A DNA stretch of 64,000 nucleotides, from positions 62,001-126,000 of the forward strand of contig CAMCWC010000001.1 in NCBI GenBank assembly GCA_945882415.1. Direction: 5' to 3'. The notes beneath the pieces were generated by a model. It was not told the origin of the DNA and did not search any database. It was given only the letters and a program-made list of their open reading frames with translations. The stretch's first letter is position 1, and each line of letters opens with the position of its first letter. The position numbers and the translations under genes are program-made. Shown in pieces: positions 41,891 to 51,598 of this stretch. The stretch is from Chthonomonas calidirosea. Lineage in GTDB: Bacteria > Armatimonadota > Fimbriimonadia > Fimbriimonadales > Fimbriimonadaceae.

Positions 41891-43431
41891 TGCCGGTCCG
41901 CGTTCGCTTTGCGCCCAGCCCAACCGGGCTCCTTCACGTAGGTGCCCTCCGAGATGCGCTTTTCAAGTTTTTGCTTGCCAAACACGAGGGCGGCGAGAAC
42001 ATTCTTCGTATCGAAGACACCGACCGAAGCCGCTACAACCCGGAAAGTGAAGAAGAGTTCATCACGACCCTGAAGTGGGTTGGCATCACTTTCGATGAGG
42101 GCCCGCACCTCGGCGGCCCGCACGCTCCATATCGCCAGAGCGAGCGCAAAGAAGCCGGAATCTACGCGGAGCTCATCAACGTGTTGCTTGCCAAAGGGGC
42201 GGCCTACAAAGCTTTTGACACGTCGCAGGAACTTGACGAGATGCGCGAGTTTCAGCAGCTCAACAAGCTCGCTGTGGGCTATTACGGCGGAAACTGGCGC
42301 GATGCATCTGCCGAAGCGGTCGCCGCCGCAGAAGCCGAGGGGAAGCCGTTTGTCATTCGCCAGCGCATTCCGCGCGGCGAGAAGATCGTCATCGAGGACC
42401 TCATCCGCGGCCGAATTGAGTGGGACAGCGATACGATCGACGACCCGGTACTCATCAAAGCCGACGGAATGCCGACCTACCACTTTGCCAGCATGGTCGA
42501 TGATCACCTCATGGAGATCACTCACATCATGCGCGGTGAGGAGTGGATCAGTTCGGCCCCCAAACACGCCGCGCTCTTCGATGCTTTTGGTTGGCCGAGG
42601 CCAATTTTCGTCCATTGCCCCGTCATCGTTGGAAAGGACGGCAAAAAGCTCTCCAAGCGACACGGAGCAACCCGTGTCCTCGACTACGCCGCCGAAGGGT
42701 ATCTCCCCGTCGCCCTAAAGAACTTCATCGCCCTGATCGGTTGGAGCCCCGGCGACGACACCGAGGCCATGACCGAGGAGGAACTGATCGCGAAGTTCCG
42801 ACTTTCCGGTTTGCAGCCATCCCCGGGCCGGTTCGATCTCGACAAGCTGCGCTGGCTCAACGGTCACCACATCCGGCAAATGTCGCCGACCGCGGTTTTG
42901 GATGAGTTGCTAGCCTACGTCTCGCACCCGTTCACCCGCATCTATTGGGAGAACTTTGTCGATGAGGAGCCGATACCGAACAAGCCGCCGAAGGATGGCA
43001 AGCAGATTCTTGCCCGATTGGATCGGATCGTGGAATGGGCCGCGAAGGATCGAGAGTACGTTCTTGCCGCCCTGGCCCTCGAGATCGAACGAGTATTGAC
43101 CCTCGCCGATTTTGGCGAAGCGGTGGAGTTCTTCTTGGTCGATTCTCCAACTATCGATCCCAAGGCCGCAGACAAGTGGCTCACTCAGCCTCACGCTGCG
43201 GACCTGTTCGCGTTCATCGCGGCGAATCCGGCGAGCGGTTCCTTCGAGGAAGCGACCGCGCACTACGATGCATTACTCCGTAAGTATGCGGAGGACAATG
43301 GCTTCGAAAAGCTCGGTCCGATCGTGCACCCAACGCGGGTGAAGTTGACCGGAAAGACCACCGGACCCGGTCTCTTCGAGCTGATGGCCGTCCTTGGTCC
43401 TGACCGCCTGCGGGAGCGGCTCCTCGCCTGA
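41890..43431 (+). CDS. gltX: glutamate--tRNA ligase
   Basis: A 513-residue class I aminoacyl-tRNA synthetase that charges tRNA-Glu. The HIGH-type motif is in RFAPSPTGLLHVGALRDALF (HVGA), and the KMSKS-type motif is GKKLSKRHG. Other family segments are EDTDRSRYNPESEEE and DGMPTYHFASMVDDHLM. The frame is open upstream inside the kinase gene, but MPVRVRFAPSPTG is the family start and lies at the kinase stop. The hisD gene follows 4 bp after its own stop. Confidence 0.95.
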   Translation: MPVRVRFAPSPTGLLHVGALRDALFKFLLAKHEGGENILRIEDTDRSRYNPESEEEFITTLKWVGITFDEGPHLGGPHAPYRQSERKEAGIYAELINVLLAKGAAYKAFDTSQELDEMREFQQLNKLAVGYYGGNWRDASAEAVAAAEAEGKPFVIRQRIPRGEKIVIEDLIRGRIEWDSDTIDDPVLIKADGMPTYHFASMVDDHLMEITHIMRGEEWISSAPKHAALFDAFGWPRPIFVHCPVIVGKDGKKLSKRHGATRVLDYAAEGYLPVALKNFIALIGWSPGDDTEAMTEEELIAKFRLSGLQPSPGRFDLDKLRWLNGHHIRQMSPTAVLDELLAYVSHPFTRIYWENFVDEEPIPNKPPKDGKQILARLDRIVEWAAKDREYVLAALALEIERVLTLADFGEAVEFFLVDSPTIDPKAADKWLTQPHAADLFAFIAANPASGSFEEATAHYDALLRKYAEDNGFEKLGPIVHPTRVKLTGKTTGPGLFELMAVLGPDRLRERLLA

Positions 43432-43435
43432 TCCC

Positions 43436-44821
43436 ATGCTCATTCGGATAATTGACGCAAATGTTCTAGATCCGTTTGCTGCTTTGCAGACGGCCGGCGC
43501 CCAGCGGGACGAGCAAGCCGAAGCGGTGGTTGCCGCGATCATCGCCAACGTTCGGGATCGCGGCGACGCCGCGCTCTTGGCTAACGCCCAAAAGTTTGAT
43601 TCTCCAAACATCACCGAGTTGGAAGTGCCCGCCGCGGACATCGAGCAGGCAAGCTTGGAACCCCGGTTCGAATCCGCCATCGCAACCGCGGCAGCCCAGA
43701 TCAACATGTTCCACACCGCGCAAATGCTGGTGCTCACCTCGGGGTTGGCGAGGATCGACGCGCGGGGACCGATCGAACAGGTTTGGCCTGGCGGCGTGCC
43801 GCCGAAGTGGTCCTGGGATACGGGTCGCGCCGGGATGGATGTCGAACAAAACCTACAAGCCTTTGCTTCCGGCACCCGTGGACAGCGGCTCCTGCCGCTC
43901 GACCGAGTTGGCGTTTACGTTCCCGGCGGAAACGCGAACTACCCTAGTTCGGTGCTGATGAACGCCATTCCGGCCCGCGTTGCTGGAGTTCGTGAAGTCG
44001 TCGTTTGTTCGCCGGCGGGCGATTCTGGTCGACATACGGACGCGGTGTGCTTTGCCCTGAAAGAGGCGAATGTCGATCGTGCATTTCGCGTCGGGGGAGC
44101 CGCTGCTGTTGCCGCCATGGCGTTCGGGACCGAAACCGTTCCGCGCGTCGACAAAATCGTCGGGCCAGGGAATCGTTGGGTCAACGAAGCCAAGCGCCAA
44201 GTTTGGGGCAAGGTTGGGCTGGATGGCTACGCCGGCCCCAGTGAGGTTTGCGTGGTGGTCGATGAAACCGCCAACGACCGGTTCGCGGCAGCAGACCTGC
44301 TCACGCAGGTCGAGCATGCTCCCGATAACGTCGCGTATCTCATCGCTACATCGATGGAAAAGCTGGAGTCGGTCCTTGCCGAAGTTGAACGCCAACTTAT
44401 GGGTGCTCCGCGCGAAGCAACGATGAGAGCGGCCCTCGCGGACAACTCCCTTGCCATCGTTGCCTTGGACCTCTTCGAAGCCATTGCCCTTGTGAACGAA
44501 ATCGCGCCTGAACACTTGACCCTCAGCGTCGAGGATCCTCACCGCTGGCTGGAGAAAGTCCAAAACGCTGGCTGCGTGCTGCTAGGAGACTGGACGCCGG
44601 AGAGCGCCGGGGACTACTGCATCGGACCTTCCCACACCTTGCCGACCTCCGGTGCGGCACGGTGGCAAAGCCCGGTCAACGTGCTGGAGTTTCTTAAAGT
44701 GCAGAGTGTTTCGAACCTCTCGAAAGAGGCGCTCGAGTTCTGGACACCCGTCATCGAGGCGTTTGGCGAGATGGAAGGTTTTCCGGCTCACGCCCGGGGT
44801 GCCTCAATTCGGTTCGAATAG
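43436..44821 (+). CDS. hisD: histidinol dehydrogenase
   Basis: A 461-residue enzyme for the last two oxidations of histidine synthesis. Family segments include GPGNRWVNEAKRQVWGKVG followed by LDGYAGPSEV, PEHLTLSVEDPHRW, and GPSHTLPTSGAARWQSPVN. The frame is open to 43394 inside gltX; the ATG at 43436 (MLIRIIDANVLDP) is chosen. No other his gene is in the window, so hisD is outside a histidine operon here. Confidence 0.95.
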   Translation: MLIRIIDANVLDPFAALQTAGAQRDEQAEAVVAAIIANVRDRGDAALLANAQKFDSPNITELEVPAADIEQASLEPRFESAIATAAAQINMFHTAQMLVLTSGLARIDARGPIEQVWPGGVPPKWSWDTGRAGMDVEQNLQAFASGTRGQRLLPLDRVGVYVPGGNANYPSSVLMNAIPARVAGVREVVVCSPAGDSGRHTDAVCFALKEANVDRAFRVGGAAAVAAMAFGTETVPRVDKIVGPGNRWVNEAKRQVWGKVGLDGYAGPSEVCVVVDETANDRFAAADLLTQVEHAPDNVAYLIATSMEKLESVLAEVERQLMGAPREATMRAALADNSLAIVALDLFEAIALVNEIAPEHLTLSVEDPHRWLEKVQNAGCVLLGDWTPESAGDYCIGPSHTLPTSGAARWQSPVNVLEFLKVQSVSNLSKEALEFWTPVIEAFGEMEGFPAHARGASIRFE

Positions 44822-44836
44822 GTACCCTGACGCGTC

Positions 44837-45724
44837 ATGAGCCAGACCGTTGGGTTTGTCGGATTAGGCACGATGGGTGGGCCGATGGCGGGGCATCTGC
44901 AGAGCGCCGGCCAACGCCTTGTGGTTTGGAATCGCACCGCTGCAAAGTGCCAGGCCCTCCATGAAGCCGGGGCCACGATTGCTGAATCACTCGCTGAACT
45001 CGCACCGCAGTGCGATGTGATCGCGATGTGCGTCAACCGCACGGAAGACGTCCGCGAATGCCTCGCGCAAATCATTCCGCACGCAAAGCCAGGCACGCTG
45101 ATCATCGATCACAGCACGATCTCCCCGGCCGAAACTCCCGCGATCGGGGCCGAACTTGCCGCCGTTGGATTGCGCTTTGTCGATGCGCCCGTTACCGGCG
45201 GTTCGATGGGCGCTCAAAAGGGAACACTGACCGTCTTTCTAGGCGGAGAGCCAGCCGATACTGCCGAAGCGGAAGCGATCATTGCCCCGTATTCAAAGCG
45301 GGTCGCGCGAGTTGGTAGCGTGGGTTCGGGACAAATGATGAAGATGGCGAACCAAATCGCGGTTGGTGGTGCTTTGATGGCCCTTTGCGAATGCCTTGCC
45401 TTTGCCCATAAAGCGGGTCTCGATATCGCCCAAGCGCGGGAAATGATCAACACCGGTGCCGGCGGAAGTTGGGCTTTTGAGAACTACGGCCCGATGATTC
45501 TAAAACAGGATTGGACTCCCGGCTTTAGCATCAAGAACCAGCGCAAAGACTTTGCCTACTGCTTCGAAGCCGCCGAAGTCTTGGGGGCTCAGCTCCCTGG
45601 AACCACCGTCGTTGATCACTTGCTCGGCACGCTTGCCGCCCAAGGCCACAACGAACTCACTACGGCGAAGTTGTACGAGCTGTTGGCCGGAACCGAATCC
45701 TCGGAGGCGAGCCTAGCCGAGTGA
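44837..45724 (+). CDS. beta-hydroxyacid dehydrogenase (3-hydroxyisobutyrate dehydrogenase family)
   Basis: A 295-residue NAD(P)-dependent enzyme of the MmsB/GarR family. The Rossmann motif is VGFVGLGTMGGPMAGHL, substrate-binding DAPVTGGSMGAQKG is present, and the catalytic Lys lies in GQMMKMANQIAVGG; DFAYCFEAA near the end is also conserved. Its exact substrate (3-hydroxyisobutyrate, tartronate semialdehyde or succinic semialdehyde) cannot be told. It starts 15 bp after hisD and overlaps the next ABC gene by 4 bp (GTGA). TACCCT at 44823-44828 lies eight bases before the ATG. Confidence 0.85.
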   Translation: MSQTVGFVGLGTMGGPMAGHLQSAGQRLVVWNRTAAKCQALHEAGATIAESLAELAPQCDVIAMCVNRTEDVRECLAQIIPHAKPGTLIIDHSTISPAETPAIGAELAAVGLRFVDAPVTGGSMGAQKGTLTVFLGGEPADTAEAEAIIAPYSKRVARVGSVGSGQMMKMANQIAVGGALMALCECLAFAHKAGLDIAQAREMINTGAGGSWAFENYGPMILKQDWTPGFSIKNQRKDFAYCFEAAEVLGAQLPGTTVVDHLLGTLAAQGHNELTTAKLYELLAGTESSEASLAE

Positions 45725-47226
45725 GCCCAGCGGTCGAAATGCGCGGCATCAGCAAGCAATTCGGCCGCGTTCAAGCCTTAGACAACGTCGGACTTACCGT
45801 CGAATCCGGCTCGATTCATGGCGTCGTCGGAGAAAACGGAGCCGGTAAGTCGACGCTTATGAAGGTGCTGTACGGCGCCTACCAAGCCGATTCTGGCGAA
45901 GTTCGCGTGAACGGAAAGGCCGTCAACATCCGGTCCTCAAAGGAGGCGATTGCCCTTGGCATCGGGATGGTGAGTCAGCACTACGGGATCGTCCCGGAAC
46001 TCACACTTCTCGACAACCTGATTCTCGGCGCGGAGCCTTCCGTCGTATTAGACAAAGGCAAAATTCGCGAGCGAGCGAGCAAGATCGCCGCAAGCATCGG
46101 CCTAGACTACGGGCCCGAAATTTGGGACCGCGACGCCTCGGCAATGAGCGCTTCCGAAGCACAGCGCCTCGAAATCCTGAAGCTTCTTTGGCGCGAAGCC
46201 AAGATCATGATCTTGGACGAACCCACCGCCATGCTTTCACCGAAGGATGGAGAAGCGCTGTTTGGAAGCTTACGGGCGCTGACAAAAGAGGGTGCTACCG
46301 TGCTCCTGGTCACGCACCGATTGCCGGAGATCATGGAGTATTGCGATCGGGTTACCGTCCTTCGAGGCGGTAAGTGGATCGCCGATGTTCCGGTGAGTGA
46401 AGCGAACCCCGAGATGCTCTCGGAACTGATTGTTGGGCGCACCTTAACCGCGTCTGAACGGCCGAAGCCAATCGCACCTACGCCCCCAGTTTTGGAAGTC
46501 AAAAGCCTTTCCGTGGCCCGAGATCGGGGGACCGACGCGGTTCAAAAGGCAAGCTTTGAACTCAGCCCCGGAGAGCTTGTAGGAATCGCCGGTGTTGATG
46601 GTAGCGGGCAGGCTGAGCTTTTCCGCGCGTTGCTGGGAGTAACTCCGATTCGCGAAGGGGAGATGTTGTGGCACAGAAAGGCCATTTCGAATGAACCCAC
46701 CGAAAAGCGGATCGAACTGGGATGGCGCATCCTTCCGGAAGATCGTCTTCAAGAGGGGATCATTTCGGATTGGTCGCTTATCGAGAACAGCACCCTGGGC
46801 CTGCACCGGCTACCGAAATTCTCCGATGGAGGAAAAGTACGCGTCCCAGAGCGAGCGGCTTTTGCTCAAAAGGCGGCAGAAAAGTTCGGCACCAAGCACG
46901 GCGGCTTGGAGACCTCGATCGGCGGACTTTCCGGAGGAAACCAGCAGCGATTCGTAGCCGCCCGCATGACCGAGTCCGGGCCGAAACTCTTCCTAGCATT
47001 TCAGCCATCGCGCGGGCTCGATATCGCCGCGACCGAGGACCTTTACGCCGCGATGCAAGAGCGGTGTCGTGAGGGCGCAGCGGGATTGGTGGTCTCGTTC
47101 GACCTGGACGAACTCATGGCCCATTGCCATCGTGTGCTGGTCATGTTCTCTGGCAAGGTGGTTGTGCCCGCGGCGGATGCCGATCGCGACACTCTGGGAA
47201 GGCTCATGGTGGGAGGCGAGGCTTGA
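45721..47226 (+). CDS. nucleoside-type ABC transporter, double ATPase
   Basis: A 501-residue protein with two ABC domains, as in the YufO/NupA-type ATPases of the BMP (nucleoside) uptake family. Domain one has Walker A GENGAGKST and Walker B IMILDEPTAML; its signature is MSASEAQRLEILK. Domain two has GVDGSGQAELF in place of a classical P-loop and signature LSGGNQQRFVAARM, as usual for the class. It starts with GTG overlapping the previous stop. Two permeases follow, both overlapped. Confidence 0.9.
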   Translation: MSPAVEMRGISKQFGRVQALDNVGLTVESGSIHGVVGENGAGKSTLMKVLYGAYQADSGEVRVNGKAVNIRSSKEAIALGIGMVSQHYGIVPELTLLDNLILGAEPSVVLDKGKIRERASKIAASIGLDYGPEIWDRDASAMSASEAQRLEILKLLWREAKIMILDEPTAMLSPKDGEALFGSLRALTKEGATVLLVTHRLPEIMEYCDRVTVLRGGKWIADVPVSEANPEMLSELIVGRTLTASERPKPIAPTPPVLEVKSLSVARDRGTDAVQKASFELSPGELVGIAGVDGSGQAELFRALLGVTPIREGEMLWHRKAISNEPTEKRIELGWRILPEDRLQEGIISDWSLIENSTLGLHRLPKFSDGGKVRVPERAAFAQKAAEKFGTKHGGLETSIGGLSGGNQQRFVAARMTESGPKLFLAFQPSRGLDIAATEDLYAAMQERCREGAAGLVVSFDLDELMAHCHRVLVMFSGKVVVPAADADRDTLGRLMVGGEA

Positions 47227-48212
47227 AACAAGTCGTCCTCATCGTCGCCTGCGTCGTTGCGTTCATCGGCATGCTTGTGCTGGGAGGCATCTCACCGGTC
47301 GAAGCCGCGCAAACGCTGTTTACCGGAAGTCTTGGATCCCCGCGCGCGATTTCGGGCAGCTTGAAAGAAACCACCCCGTTGCTCCTTGCGGGGCTTGGAG
47401 TCTTCTTTGCTCTCCGGGCCGGGTTGTTTAACATCGGCATCGAAGGGCAGTTCCTTCTCGGTGGTTTCGCAAGCGCCCTCGTTGCCTTGGCCGTGCCGGG
47501 ACCCGCAGGGTTGCTGCTCGCCATGGTCGCCGGGATTGCTGCCGGTGCCCTTTGGGCCCTTCCTGCCGGATGGATTCGGGCCTATCGAAACGGGCACGAA
47601 GTTATCACGACGATCATGTTGAACAGCGTTGCGGTGGCACTTACCGACTTTCTGGTCGCCGGTCCCGCGCGAGCGGCAAATCAGACGGGGGCAACGACCG
47701 CTACGATTCCAACCTCCGGACGCCTGCCTGCGCTGCTTAACAGCCCACCATGGAATGTCAGCTCAGGTTTGCTCCTTGGCCTGATTCTCTGCGGAGTCAT
47801 GGCTTGGTGGATGAAGCGCCGCGTCGCAGGGTACGAGCTCCAGGCCGTAGGAGCGAACCCTTCTGCCGCCGAGTTTGCTGGCATCAACGTCCGCAAAGTT
47901 CGATTGAACGCCATGCTCATTTCCGGGGCAATTGGTGGCCTCGGTGGCGCAATTCAAACGCTTGCGTTTGAGGGACGGTTTTATCAAGGCTTCAGCCCCG
48001 GCTACGGATTCGACTCCCTCGGTGTGGCGCTGCTGGCTGGCAGCAATGCCCTGCTCGTCGTTCCTATGAGTCTGCTGTTCGGTGTGCTCTCAAAGGGCGG
48101 CACGTCGCTCCTGATCCTTGGCGTTCCGAAAGGACTCACCAACTTGGTGGCCGGCCTGGTTATCCTCATTTCCGCGACGATCCGCTACCGGAGGCAAGCC
48201 CAAGATGCTTAA
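47223..48212 (+). CDS. nucleoside-type ABC transporter permease 1
   Basis: A 329-residue membrane protein of the BPD_transp_2 (RbsC-like) fold. Segments VFFALRAGLFNIGIEGQFLL, NGHEVITTIMLNSVAVALTD and EFAGINVRKVRLNAMLISGA are typical of YufP/NupB. It probably starts at TTG 47223, which overlaps the ATPase stop (TTGA) and has GGAGGCGAG just upstream. About nine membrane helices are expected. Its partner permease overlaps it by 8 bp. Confidence 0.9.
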   Translation: MKQVVLIVACVVAFIGMLVLGGISPVEAAQTLFTGSLGSPRAISGSLKETTPLLLAGLGVFFALRAGLFNIGIEGQFLLGGFASALVALAVPGPAGLLLAMVAGIAAGALWALPAGWIRAYRNGHEVITTIMLNSVAVALTDFLVAGPARAANQTGATTATIPTSGRLPALLNSPPWNVSSGLLLGLILCGVMAWWMKRRVAGYELQAVGANPSAAEFAGINVRKVRLNAMLISGAIGGLGGAIQTLAFEGRFYQGFSPGYGFDSLGVALLAGSNALLVVPMSLLFGVLSKGGTSLLILGVPKGLTNLVAGLVILISATIRYRRQAQDA

Positions 48213-49044
48213 TACGGTTCTCTTGACTCTGAGCATGGCCACCCCGTTGGTTCTAGCCGCCATGGCCGGCTATTGCAGCGAGCGGTCCGGCGTGATCAAC
48301 ATCGGCCTAGAAGGGAAGATGCTGATGGCGGCGTGTGTGAGCGCGCTGGTGAGCATCTCGCACGGACCGGTTCTTGGCGTTCTTGCTGCGATTCTGGCCG
48401 CGATTATCATGAGCTTGGTCCATTGGCTGGCCACCCAGCGATTTGGCATTGACCATGTCATCAGCGGCATGTCGCTCAATGCGATCAGCGCAGGCGCAAC
48501 CAACTTCATGTTTACGCGGTTTTCGGATCCAGATCGATCGGGCCGCATCGGAACCCTGCCGCCCCTGTTCTATCAGGTCTGCGCCATCGCCGCTCCACTT
48601 GCCTTGCTTGTTTATGTCGCCAAAACTCGAGGCGGGCTCTGGCTCGTTGCGGCGGGCAGTGATCCGGAGAAGGCACGTTTGGCCGGATTACAGCCCGATC
48701 GGATTCGGCTTTTTGCGCTGATCGCCACCGGGTTGTTCTCCGGGCTTGCCGGGGCCTATCTGGTCGCTGACACTGGCGTTTTCACGGACAACATGACCGC
48801 TGGTCGCGGTTACATTGCTCTTGCTGCCCTTATTCTCGGCGGTTGGCGCGTTGGGCAAACTGCCTTGGCTTGCCTTGCCTTCGGATTTTTGAGTTCGCTC
48901 AACTTATTGTTCCAAGGGACCGACCTTGCTGGGGTCGCTTTGCCGTCTGAATTTTGGACGTCTCTGCCGTATCTTGCGACGGTTATTGCGCTTGCCGGAT
49001 TCTTGGGCAAGCAACGAACACCGGCCGGGCTAGGAAAAACATGA
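48205..49044 (+). CDS. nucleoside-type ABC transporter permease 2
   Basis: A 279-residue membrane protein matching YufQ/NupC: MAGYCSERSGVINIGLEGKM, HVISGMSLNAISAGATNFMF and TDNMTAGRGYIALAALILGG. The frame is open to 48118 inside permease 1, but MLNTVLLTLSMATP (ATG at 48205) is the family-like start. With the previous two genes it forms an uptake system. The lipoprotein binding subunit (BMP family) that should deliver the substrate is not in this window. Confidence 0.9.
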   Translation: MLNTVLLTLSMATPLVLAAMAGYCSERSGVINIGLEGKMLMAACVSALVSISHGPVLGVLAAILAAIIMSLVHWLATQRFGIDHVISGMSLNAISAGATNFMFTRFSDPDRSGRIGTLPPLFYQVCAIAAPLALLVYVAKTRGGLWLVAAGSDPEKARLAGLQPDRIRLFALIATGLFSGLAGAYLVADTGVFTDNMTAGRGYIALAALILGGWRVGQTALACLAFGFLSSLNLLFQGTDLAGVALPSEFWTSLPYLATVIALAGFLGKQRTPAGLGKT

Positions 49045-50270
49045 TTTCGGATTACAACACAGATTTCGATCGGATGCAACTCGCATTGGCGCGCCTTGGC
49101 AGCCGGGCCGTCAGGATCGTGGCCACCAGGAAGGTCGGGACGGTCGCAGATTCGATCGAGTTTCGGCTCGCCCAGTCCGGTCGCAACCTGCAACTTCGCG
49201 TGATTACGCCGCGAACCGTTGCCTTAGACCGAACGGACTACACCTATACTCTGGTCGGCTCCAAGCTCACGGGAATGGATCTGCTGAATAACGAATTCAT
49301 TCGTCGAACCGCGCCCTCCAGCGGCACCCCGATCGCGCGTCTAGCTAAGGTCCTCAACGCGATGGACGAGAGCGTTCGGCTCGTCGCAAATCCTGCCGAT
49401 GCGAAGGATCTGGCGACGCGACTTAAGAAAGAATCTGGCTGGAAGAACCAGATTGTGGGTTCAACTTCCCGCTGGACCCGAGGGACTGACAAGCAAGGCA
49501 TTGTCGTTGAGCAACGAAAGGCGGATGGCCTCCCAAGCCTGGTGCGCTTCCGGTCTGCGGCGGAGGAAATCCAGTGGCAGTATTCGTACGGAGCATCCAC
49601 GTCCGTGTCCGCGCCGGCGACGGCGGGCTTTGTCAGCGTCGATTCTTTCATCGCACGCCCCGCTCTCCCGCGTTTTCCAGACTTGGCCACCGAGAATGCG
49701 GTCCGCACATTTTTAACCGCCCAGAAGAAGTTTCAGCGCGGTTCGATGGTGGCTACCAATGGGACCAAGCTGTACTTGAACGGCGCCAGTATTGGGGAAG
49801 ACTCCGGTAAAGCAAAGTGGCGGTATGACGGTAAGGATCTGGTCGCCACAAATGGCACCGCCTGGTACCGTGGCCGAGCTCGTCGACGCGATGTAGGGAA
49901 GCTGCTTGGTGAGCTATTGCCTACGGCGATCAGTACTTACGCGCGCGAATTGCTCAATGGCCGCGCACCGTACCGCTACAACTTGAGCGGAGACATGCAG
50001 GGGCGCCTCGTCGGTGAACTCACGCTGGACGGTCGTAAGGTGAACATCTTCGAGTTCACAAACCCGCAACGGCGATTCGTGTTCCAGATTGATTCCGCAA
50101 CCAAGCTCGTCAAGCAACTGGAATCCGAAGTTAAGGACCGGCAGGGAAGAGCGATCAGCCGAAGCAAAGTCGCTTTCCAATATCAAACGGGTGCGAGAGC
50201 GATTCCCGCCATCGCGCTTCCTGCGAAAGCGAAATGGCGGGCTTTGCCTAAGCTCGACCAGACGTTGTAG
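49041..50270 (+). CDS. LolA-like protein of unknown role
   Basis: A 409-residue protein without a signal peptide. It seems to hold two units of the LolA/LolB-like type: one at about 5-115 (FDRMQLALARLGSRAVRIVA, LQLRVITPRTVALD), the other at about 225-390 (VATNGTKLYLNG, DLVATNGTAWYRGR, IFEFTNPQRRFVFQID). Its ATG overlaps the permease stop (ATGA), so it is made with the ABC system. The stop abuts that of the convergent S41 gene with no gap (TAGTCA). The fold assignment is from strand patterns only. Confidence 0.55.
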   Translation: MISDYNTDFDRMQLALARLGSRAVRIVATRKVGTVADSIEFRLAQSGRNLQLRVITPRTVALDRTDYTYTLVGSKLTGMDLLNNEFIRRTAPSSGTPIARLAKVLNAMDESVRLVANPADAKDLATRLKKESGWKNQIVGSTSRWTRGTDKQGIVVEQRKADGLPSLVRFRSAAEEIQWQYSYGASTSVSAPATAGFVSVDSFIARPALPRFPDLATENAVRTFLTAQKKFQRGSMVATNGTKLYLNGASIGEDSGKAKWRYDGKDLVATNGTAWYRGRARRRDVGKLLGELLPTAISTYARELLNGRAPYRYNLSGDMQGRLVGELTLDGRKVNIFEFTNPQRRFVFQIDSATKLVKQLESEVKDRQGRAISRSKVAFQYQTGARAIPAIALPAKAKWRALPKLDQTL

Positions 50271-51527
50271 TCAGAGCTTGTCGATCTGGGCGATTCGCTG
50301 GAAGACTTCTTGCGCCTTCGCGATTGCGGTATCGGGTGTGTTCGGGATCAGGAACGGCGGTTGATTCACCTCGATATCTGGCGTGACGCCCTTGCCTTCA
50401 AGTCGAAGCCCCTTGATCGTGACGTAATCGCTGAGGGGGTACTGCAACGTAAACCCACTCGTGAGCGGAGCGATGACCGAAACCAGCACGGCTCCCGCGC
50501 TCTTTCGCCCGATGATCGTTGCGCCGCCGACTTCGCGAAGGGCGGCTGCCGCCATCTCGGAAGCGGATCCAGACGCGCCATTCACCAAAACAACGAGATT
50601 GCCAACGAAGCGTGGCACGTCGGATTTCGGCGTTACCTTTACCTTTCGCTTTGCAAAGGTGGCGATATCGGCAAGGTCCGTGCCCGGCTTTCCGGTCTTT
50701 TCTTTGTAATCTTCCACCACGCGGCGGGAGATGAAAGTGCCGATTTCGGCGTCCTTCGGCAAGAAGCAGGAAAGCAGGTGCTGGAGGTTGTAGACCGCGC
50801 CACCGCCGTTGCCCCGCAAGTCGAGAATGAAATTGCGCTTGCCGATGCCTTTGCGAACCAGCGTTTCGACTCGGTCAGCGTTGTAGGTGAGGTCAAAAGT
50901 GTGGACGGTAAGCATCGCCGTATCGGCGTCAACCAAGTTGAACTCTTCCGGCTTTACCGTCGAATACTTCTTGCGCACGATCGAAAGGTCCTCGATCTTG
51001 CCGGTAGCCTTTTGGACTTTGATCTCGACCGTGCTGCCTTCTTCGCCAGCAATGGATTGCACTCCGGCAGAAATGGCTTTACCATTGACTTCCAAGATTC
51101 GGTCGCCTGGATTCAGGCCAACCTTTGCGGCGGGTGATCCGGCGTAAACGTAAGTGATCATCATCGTGCCGTTATCCGGCGCGACGCCGATGCCGATGCC
51201 AGTGTTCTTAGCCTCGCGGCGCACGCTTGTCGCCTTCGGCGTGTTCAGAACGATATGGCTTGCTCCGAACTTTCGTAATGCGCTGTTCACCGCGCGGGTG
51301 AACGTTTCGTCGTCGTTCGCAGCTTCAAGGCGAGATCGCTCTGCCTCCAAAAAGTCCGGCCACTTGGCAAAGTCGATGCCCGGCACGAAGGCGTTCTGAG
51401 TCAGCGCATCGGTGATGCGTGCCAAGACCGCCTGCTTCAGCTCGGGATTCTTTTCGATGACTTGGGCTGGCGCAAAGGCCGTCATCGCCGCGATAAAGGG
51501 AACAACGAATAGCTTCAAAAGCCGCAT
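50271..51527 (-). CDS. S41-family C-terminal processing peptidase
   Basis: A 418-residue exported protease of the tail-specific (CtpA/Tsp) family. A signal peptide ends near AFAPAQ (residue 22). A PDZ domain (about 95-180) has VYAGSPAAKVGLNPGDRILE, and the catalytic part has the Ser in VLVNGASGSASEM and the Lys in IIGRKSAGA. GAAGG lies before the ATG. It should cleave exported proteins near their C-termini. Confidence 0.9.
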   Translation of the reverse strand: MRLLKLFVVPFIAAMTAFAPAQVIEKNPELKQAVLARITDALTQNAFVPGIDFAKWPDFLEAERSRLEAANDDETFTRAVNSALRKFGASHIVLNTPKATSVRREAKNTGIGIGVAPDNGTMMITYVYAGSPAAKVGLNPGDRILEVNGKAISAGVQSIAGEEGSTVEIKVQKATGKIEDLSIVRKKYSTVKPEEFNLVDADTAMLTVHTFDLTYNADRVETLVRKGIGKRNFILDLRGNGGGAVYNLQHLLSCFLPKDAEIGTFISRRVVEDYKEKTGKPGTDLADIATFAKRKVKVTPKSDVPRFVGNLVVLVNGASGSASEMAAAALREVGGATIIGRKSAGAVLVSVIAPLTSGFTLQYPLSDYVTIKGLRLEGKGVTPDIEVNQPPFLIPNTPDTAIAKAQEVFQRIAQIDKL

Positions 51528-51598
51528 GAGTACCTTCAGCTTACGCTCAATTTGCGATCAGAGATTCCGGAGAGGGTTTGAATCCGCAATTTCGCGGA

